Notes under the pieces: generated by a model
What the model saw: the letters and a program-made list of their open reading frames with translations, nothing else
What the model was told of the DNA's origin: nothing
The model's database searches: none
Position numbers and translations under genes: made by a program
In this document: positions 37,401 through 46,400 of the stretch, in pieces
Layout: the number at the start of each line of letters is the position of its first letter
How positions within the stretch are numbered: position 1 is the stretch's first letter
Assembly (NCBI RefSeq): GCF_037893015.1
Contig: NC_133662.1
Span: forward strand, 271,367,944-271,431,943
Reading direction: 5' to 3'
Source: Macrotis lagotis
Lineage: Eukaryota > Chordata > Mammalia > Peramelemorphia > Peramelidae
Length of the DNA: 64,000 bases

Positions 37401-40400
37401 ATCTGAGCTAGGATTTCTGCCATCAGGGCTGGCCTCGGAGGCCTGGCCACAGCCCAGCATGACATCATGCAGGGAGGGCCAGCTTCAAGCCTTGAGCTTG
37501 AGCCTGCCACATGTGGGCTGGGGAAGTCCCTCTGGCTCTCAGTGTCCCAGGAAGAGAGGGAAGGGGAATCAAGTGCCATCCATACCACTAAATGGAGCAC
37601 CTTTTCATACCTATAGTCTCCAAACCAAAACTTTTTCAAAAGAAAATGATCTCTCTAAAACAGTAATTGAGCTCAAGATTTTCTTATAAACTAAAATGCT
37701 GTTCTGCAACACAGAATGACTGTTTATAGCAAATTACCTCTTGTAACTGCTGTTGCATAGCATGCATTTGATTGGCCAGGAGCAGTGCTTCCTGCTGGAC
37801 ATACTTGTGGTTCAGCCTCTCCTGTTGAAGGTTACTGGTCAGCTGCACAATGATTTTGTTTCTCTCCTGGACTGCCGTCTCTAATTCCTACCAAGGGGCC
37901 AATATAGAACGTAAAGCTCTTTCAGTCCAGACCACAGCTAGCATCAGGGCCAAGACATTCAGACAACCAAGGACAGCGTCCCAGGCCTGGGCCTTCCCTG
38001 ATGGAAGGTTCCAGGAGCCCACCTGGACTAGTCCCACCCCTCGTGACCCGCCCAGGCCAAATCCCCTGTGGGACAACCTCCACTCCGAGGTCATCTGGTC
38101 TGCTATTTCTACTAGCCAGGATGAGCACACATAAACCAAATACATCAGATGCTTCTCCCAAGTTTGTACAAGAGAAAGAGGCATTTGGACCCCCACAGTG
38201 TCCTTGGAAGGAGGCTTTGTGCCCTCTGCTTTCTTTGCCAGGACACTCTTTCACCTCCTCAAAGCTGAGGCCCAGGAGAAGCTTCCTCTGATCCCCAGAT
38301 GTCCTTGAGCCATTCATCATTTCCCAGCAGGGTCAAGTCCCAGACCATTCCAGGAGTCTCCTTCCATGGCCTGGCTCTCCTCTTCCATGACTCAGCCAAC
38401 TGAGGGCTCCTGGGAGCCCAGTGTGTCCCAGGTCCAGCCCACCACTCCTTCTGGGCAAGAAGCACAGTAACTCAATCTGCCCCATTTCCCCAAGGTCTCT
38501 TCAAAACTCTGATCCCTCAATGACTTGAGCAGTTTGCTCCACACAGGGGAAGGGTCCAGCTCCTCAGCCGCCCTAAAAGTGACCATTGCTCAGGCTCTCT
38601 CTGCAGACAGGGCACTGCCCATGGAGTTGGACCATCCGATCCTTTCTGATTCTCTTGTCAGTCTGTGCAGCATCTGCCAGGGCCCACCGAGAGGTCTCTG
38701 GCTCTACGTGAAGTTCAGAAATTCCAGTTGGGATGTTAGTCCCTGGATACTGTTCCTCACTTCTCAGCGAGGATATAATCCTGTCCCTGAGAAACACTGA
38801 ACTATCAGAATACTGAATTCTCTTTCCCTCCAGAATGTTCAAACTGTGGTCCTCTCAGACCCGCAGACCCACCACCTGGAAACTAGCCCAACTCCTCCAC
38901 AACATTCACTAAGTGGTCAGGTCTTGAGTCCTCCACCTTCTCCAGCCCAGCCTTTGTCTCAACCTTTCCCCCACCAGTCTACCTTCCTTTCCTCAGCTAA
39001 GGTAACCTTCCTAAAAGATAGATCTGCCTCCTATCACTTCGAGGACCCACTATGAGATTCTGGTTGGCACTGAAAGCTCTCCAAGGCATTCCTGATGCTG
39101 TCCTGCTCCCTCACCTGTCCACCTCTGATCCTACCTCCTCCAGTCTACCTTCATATATCTGGTAAGCCTCACCCACCAGACTGCACCTTCCTGGAGAGCA
39201 GCCTTGTTTTTGCCTTTCTTACCATGGTACCTATAGGTGCACATTGTAGATGCTTATTAAGTGCTTGCTGACTAAACAACTAAGAGAGCCCTTGGATTCT
39301 GGGGCTGAATTAGACTGGTCCAAGAGCAGGGTCAGTCTGACAGATCTCCAGGCCTCTTCCCCAGGAATCTATGCTTGACTCTAAGATAAAAGTCTAGAGA
39401 GGGATACTCATCGCCACATCCATAGATAACAATGTGAGAGATGGTGCTTCCCCACAGAGGGCTGACAGAATCAGGATCTACAAGAACCTTGGTGACCTTG
39501 AGCATTGGGTTGAGGACAAAAGTCACTAGGTCTAACTGTAGTTTTGCAGTTGTACATACAGGAAATAAGCAGTCATTATGAGGATCTGGCAGTACCAGTG
39601 CACTACAAGCCCAACAAGATTGTGGGTACCAGTGGTTCTTGTCCTTTGAAATCAAAGAAGACCAAATGACAGTGCGTCTGACTATGGCTGATCAGACCAA
39701 TAGGACCTTGGAATGCCCTACCACAGGTTGGGCACAATCATGTGTCCATGTGAACACCTGGGGTGGGTTCTTGACATGTTTCCTCTGAGCTGCTTCCATT
39801 CTGCCTTCCTCATGAAGGGCAGCCCCCTCACTGATAAGTGCATGCCATATGGAGGCCCTCTGCCAGGGTCTCCCATGCTGTACAATCAATTCTAAAGTTC
39901 TTCAATGAGACCTTCAGGGTGTCTTGGCATTGCTTCTTCTGACCCCCTAGCGAGCACTTGCCCTGTGGGAGTTCTCCATAAAATAGTCTTTTTAGCAAGC
40001 ACATTTCTGGCATTCTAACATGCCCAACACATAGCAGTTGTGCTCCCCTGTAGTAATATTGGAATGCCAAGCAATTTAGCTGAGAAAGGACTTCAGTGTC
40101 TGGGATCTTCTCCTGCCAGGTGATCTTCAGAATCTTCCTAACACAATTTAAATGAAGGCGATGTAGTTTCCTGGCATGGTGCTGGTAGACTGTCCAGGTT
40201 TCACAGGCATGCAGCAATGAGGGCAGCAAAATGGCTCTGTAGACCTTCAGTTTGGAGGTCACTCTAATATCTCTTCTCTCCCACACTTACTTTCAGAGCC
40301 TCCTAAATACTGAACTAGCTCTGGCAATGTCATCCTCATTTTCCATGTGAACCTCCCTGGAAAGGATACTGGCAAGGGAAGCGAGCTTGTCCACTTCTCC

Positions 40401-43400
40401 ATTGCTGTCATCAATGGTTCCACATAGGATGGTGTGGTGTTGACTGATGGAGCACCTGGGTTTTCTTGGTGTTCAAACCAAAATGAGCACAAGCAGGAGA
40501 GAATCAATCCAGACTTTGCTGCATCTCCACTTCAGAGGCTGCATTGAGGGCACCATCAACAATCAACATTCCCTCCACTTTGATCTTGGCCTGGAGCCTT
40601 TTCAAGTTGAAGAATTTCCCACCAGTGCAGTAGCTGACCTTGAGGCCATGTTCATCCTCATCACTGAAGGTGTTTGATAACATGGCTGAAGACATCATGT
40701 ATAGGATCAAGGACACAGTCGTTTTACTCCATTTCCCAGTCGCCAATGGAGTAAAACAAGGGGCACTATTATTGTTTTCATTCTCAAAGACCATGACATC
40801 AGGGAAGTGATGCCTTTACAAGCACATGAATTAGATCTGAGTTGGAAGGGGGGCTGTGCTAAGTCACCAGGCTCACACTTTCTCCTCTAGAGTCATATAC
40901 TGAGACATCCTGAAGTTCTCAGTGGAGAACTTTAGAACTGACTGTACAACTTCCAGAACAAGGAAATGCTTCCCAGACCTACATTCACCCTGGTGTGGCA
41001 TTCTGGACACCAGGGTAAGAAGGACCCTGATAAACTAGAGTGTGTTCAGAGGAAGCCAACCAGACAAGAATGGAGTGGGTATGTTGAGCCCTCCAAACTA
41101 ACCTGGGGAGGAGGACCTTGCCCCAGAGGCACAGAGAGGAGAACTGATCCAGCATGGCTAATGGGCAGCCTCCTTAGAGGGGCTCTTTTAAGCAAAGGCT
41201 GCAAAACCATCTGTGGGACCTCTTCTACCTCTCAGACTATATAAATTGCTTGAAGGTCTGGATGATGAGGCTCTGGGGAGAAGTGTTAACAGCTGAGGCT
41301 TTTTTTATTGTTGAATAGTCAATGCCAGTTGGAAGTTTACAGCATCTTTTTCATCTTATAAACCTCAAATTTCAGGGCATTTCTTAAAGCATTTTATTTT
41401 GGATTACTCCTGCATGTGGGGGTATGTAACTCTTTTTACTGCCCTCAGAAAATCACACTAATTATCTTCAAAATGACCTCAGACTGGCTGGGCTGCTTTC
41501 CTTCGGCACTGAATTTCAGCTGGAGCAGGAGAGCAGGACAGCAGAATGTGGCTGGCGTTCCATCCTGAAAAGCCCATGACTCTGGAGATCTGCTGCAGGA
41601 GGATGGAACCTCAGTCTCTCTGCTGGCTCATTCAGTGAGTCTTACTTGGCATTAAATTCATCCTTTTCTCCTTCTGTGATCTCAACTCCCTTTTGGTGGA
41701 ACTTGAACCTGTAATCCTCCCTTGCCAGAGTCCGTCATCCAGGAAAAAGGAAAGGAGGATTGGGGGATGAGGCCTAGGGACTGTCTCAGGAGGAAGGTAG
41801 TTCCACCTTCTGAGTGGCTTAGTCCATACCCCCTGGTCTTTGGCACTGTCAAAATGAAAAGACAGCCTGTCTCTGTGGCCTTGCCATCTGCCCTGCTGCA
41901 GGTGTGTGATCCCTCCATTAGAATGCCAGTGGCCAGGGAGTAGGGACTGCCTGGCTCTCCTCCCTGGACCCCTGGAGCTGAGCATAGAACTTGGTAAAGA
42001 GGAAGCATTATTTCAACAGGCATTTCTGTAAAAAGAAAAAACCTGGCAACTTGAATTGTATATGTGAACAATCATTTTGCATCACAATATTTTTTGCTCA
42101 TTATACCCTGGGTGACTTTTATGTGATTTAAAGGCATTTTTGTCTGAAGGAGATAAGGGATAGCCAGGCCCCTGACATCACCAGAAAGCTCATCATTGAA
42201 GCCTTCTTTACCAAGGATGAGGGGCTTTTTTAGATATCAACCACTGGTATTGCAAATCCTGCCTCTCTCCTTCCTCACTTTCCTTTTTGTTATTCTATCC
42301 TTTGAGGGCAATGACAGGGTGAGAGAAATGATTATTAATAACCAATGATTTAGAGAGATTCAAAGTTGTCCCCCTTTTTTCCTAAAGTCTTGATTTTAAA
42401 GATCTCTTTTTTAAAAATCTGTCTCTTTGAAGACCATTACTGATAAAAGTATTGGGGGCAGCTAGGTAGCGCAGTGGATAGAAGGATGGCCCTGGAGTCA
42501 GGAGTACCTGAGTTCAAATCCAGCCTCAGACACTTAATTACCTAGCTGTGTGGCCTTGGGCAAGTCACTTAACCCCACTGCCTTGCAAAAACCTAAAAAA
42601 ATATATATATATATTGTACTAATTTTCTGGTTCAGAACCCACCCAAATGGGAAAGCCAGGGTGTTCTGCTTGGTGTTGGGTGGGGACAAATTCTTTGAAT
42701 AGATTACCCAGGGCTGGGGGGTAACTTAAGAAGTCTGATAATAATGAGGATTGTCCTTCATTCTTTTTTTTTTTAGGGTTTTTTTTTTTTTGCAAGGCAG
42801 ATGGGGTTAAATGGCTTGCCCAAGGCCACACAGCTAAGTAATTATTAAGTGTTTAAGACCGGATTTGAACCCAGGTACTCCTGACTCCAGGGCAGGTGCT
42901 TTATCCACTGCGCCACCTAGCCACCCCATCTTTCTTTCTTAAAGAAGAGCATGATGCCAAGGCCAGCAAGTGAATTGGATTGGAGTGAGGGGATTGCTAA
43001 GTCACCAGCCTCATTTTCTCCTCAGGAGACCCCTGGGTCCAGAGATCAGACATGGATCCAGATTACTGGAGATGGTCTGTCTACAAATGGTGGCCTTGAG
43101 ACTGGCATGTCTAGTGACAGAATCCCTGTACTGAGCAATGGGGCTAGGCCACAGAACACCACCACAAGTTGGTCAGGAGTCACAAAAGCAAGGACTCACA
43201 AGTCTTCTTCACCTGCTATTTCATTCTCACTAGGGTTTTGGTGGGTTTTCATTTTGTTTGGGGGGACTTCACTTTTTTCCACACCAGCATTTATCATGCA
43301 AAAAGGTCTGTCAGCTCTTCTGAACAGTTCAGGACATTCAGTATTTAAAGACTCCCCATCAACAGGTGCCAGGGACACAAAGCACCTCGAGCACCTGTGG

Positions 43401-46400
43401 TACCAAGAAACTACATTTTTCTCCCTCATGAATGTCACCATCCCTCAACTTCCAGAAACAGTCTCCCCAGTTGCTATGACTGAGGTATTCATTCTACAGC
43501 CAAGTTGGCCCTGAGGGAAGACTTGGAGCCTAGCCCAGGGTCCACTGAAGGCACAAAAGGGGAAAATGATCCCCAAAACAAAATGCATTCTTTGCCCTCT
43601 GGTGCTAGCAAAACAGATGAGACGCTTAGACAAAAAAGTGAGACAACTGGCCCACACTTACAGTAGCCTCCTGGGAGCCCCCCATTTAAGAAGTGACTAC
43701 TTGGGTTGATCCAGGCCTGATGCACAAAAGGCAAATTCATTTCAATAGCAGCTGGTGCCAAAGGTAACTAGGAAAGGAACAACTGTTTACTGACTCTCTG
43801 CACTGTGTTAAGTCCTGGGGGCAGAACCATGCAAGCAAAACAGTCCTGGCCTACAAAGAGCTTACAGTCAGAGAAACAGAAGACTCAGAAGAAATTCATT
43901 CCAAAACCAATATGAAAGACTCCAGTCAACAGGCCTTCATCCCCAGCCTCTCCTCCTCCCTGGGCTCCTCTGGGGTGACAAGCTCCTACCTGCTGCAGCT
44001 GAGCAGCCTCAGAGTTCTGGGCCAGCCGCCCCTGAAGCTTGCTCACCTCCTGGATCAGAAGGTCCATGTCCTCCTGCTTGCCTGCAAGCTTCTCTTCCAG
44101 CATCTTAATCTGAGCCCCGGGGACTTCTGGCTCTCTGGAGTCTGTGGCTAAGGACCATCTGCTGTCCTGTACAGACAAAGACACCACCATTTAACACAAG
44201 CTGACAACCTTCTCTAGTGGCGCTGTTAGAGAAAGCCCCAGCACCTGTTCCGTATTGAGACTATTTGGCTTCATCATTGTGAAAATCTAAGAGTTTGAGA
44301 AATAATTCTGCAGAAATGATTGGGGAAAATAATAATACAGTGGCAACTTTATAGAGGGCTCTAATTTTGGAAGACAGAAGGCAGCCAAGATGGGACCTTC
44401 TATTCATTGTGGTCCAAGGCCTAGAAGTAAGCCCACTACAATTCTTCAACAGTTTTTACACATGAAATCTAAGAAAACTTCAAGACTAATAAAAGCCATT
44501 GATTCAATAGTCCCAAGTCCTTTTTGACACTTCAAAGAAATTTTAAAAAATAAACCAAATTGGGGCGGTTAGGTGGTGCAGTGGATAGAGCACCAGCCCT
44601 GGAGTCAAGAATACCTGAGTTCAAATCCGGCCTCAGACACTTAATAATTACCTATCTGTGTGACCTTGGACAAGTCACTTAACCCCATTTGCCTTGCAAA
44701 AAAACCTTTTAAAAACAAATAAATAATAAACCAAATAGGTTTTAAATGTCTTATACTCCATTCTCAATAGCAAAATTCAACTTTCAGACCAAAATCAAAC
44801 ACCCCAATGCTCCCTTCTTCTCTTCATTTAGCCCCTTTCCCACCAAGGCACCAGGCTGGGGGTTGCCAAGGAGGGCACACTTGGGAAGAAGACAAAAGGC
44901 CCCAATGGCAACAAGGCAAGCCAGGAGGAGGCTCCCTGCCCTTCTCTACCTGCTGGGGCCTCACAGATGTAGAAAACCAGCCAAGGACCAAGACAACTAT
45001 GTGAAGAGATGAGAAACAGCTGATCAGCTAATCATTCTACTCACCAGCCAAAACCCTAATGTTCCAGGGTCATTCAGATGCATTCACCCCAAATACATAA
45101 AGCACAACCATTGTCCTTATTTCAAATATTTGTTCCTTTACAGTTAATTCAGTAATTGGCTTCTTCTGTGTCCCCAAACTGGAGAGCACCCTCTCAGCCT
45201 TATCAATTAAGAGACAAAGAAAGGATTAAGAAGAAAGCAGAGGAAAGTCAATGCAATCCCTGGCCTGCTCAAAGTGGCTCCCTATAGACAAGTGGAAAGA
45301 GCAAGTTTCCATATAGTGGAAGGCCAGGGCACATCCTCTCTGCCAAATGCTGGCATCAGGACATGAAGGCATTTAGTGTCTTTTACAGACCCGCACTTTC
45401 GCACTGCCAATGCAAAACTGATTTCCTGAATTTCCCAAAGAAAAATAAAGGAAAATTTTTATATATCATGGATAGGTGGTCAAGGATGTTGGTTTTAAAG
45501 GACCTCTCTAGAGATCAAACTAACTACAAATACTTGTCAAACAGCTACTACTTGCAAACTACCACAGACAAAAGGAAAGAAGTGAAAGTTCAAAATGGCT
45601 GAAATTACAAAAACGAGTTGCCGTCAATACGCTGAATAGCAAGACTGCAATAACAAGCAGTCATTTTCATTTCAGAATGCTATCAACAGTTCTGCACTTA
45701 AAATGTTTTCTTATTTTTCTTTGGCATTTTCAAAATACATAATTTTGTTTTCACCACCTACTGTTTTTAAAAAGCAAAAATCCTAAGGCTTCTCTTTACA
45801 AGATTTGAGTTGACCTTCCACCTCCCATGACTTACATGGGCAGTCCCATGGTCCACTTGGGCTCCATGAAAAACCCAGAGACAATCTCACAAAAGGTGTC
45901 CTCTCTGACGACCTCAGACCCAGGGCTCCCCAATAAGCTCAGACTGACCCCTTAACTCAGGAACTCCCCTAAGTAGTTATCCTTGGCACATTCCCCACAC
46001 AACTGGCTGACTTCTCCCTTCTGCTAGCATCTTGGACAAAGTAACACATATCTCTTCTTCCTCCTCCTCCTCCTGTACATCTACTGTGATGCTGGTCACC
46101 TTTGCCCTTGGGAAGAAGTCAGTCCCCTGAAGCCAGGTCTACATCAATAGCCCCGTGGGACACCTGGCCACTGTCCTCATTCATTTCAAGGGCAGTAAGA
46201 TGAGTGGGAAATGGAAGAGGATAAGGCCACTGGGAGACAAAGAAAGCCTCTAGATCTCAGTTTGAATTAGGGGGAAACCCAACCATACTGGAATGGTTAA
46301 TGCTCTCCAACTATCAAAACAATCAAGGACCTGGCCTAAAAGAGCTTCTCAAAATTGACCATGTAGCCTAGATAGGGAAAAGAGAATGCCAGTCACTCAC

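Noticed and set aside
39828..40286. Host protein-coding gene on the minus strand (152-codon frame)
   Set aside because: The protein is the C-terminal part of a LINE reverse transcriptase with broken frames around it.
42951..43514. 187-codon plus-strand frame
   Set aside because: Begins inside a dispersed repeat and shows no protein-like features.
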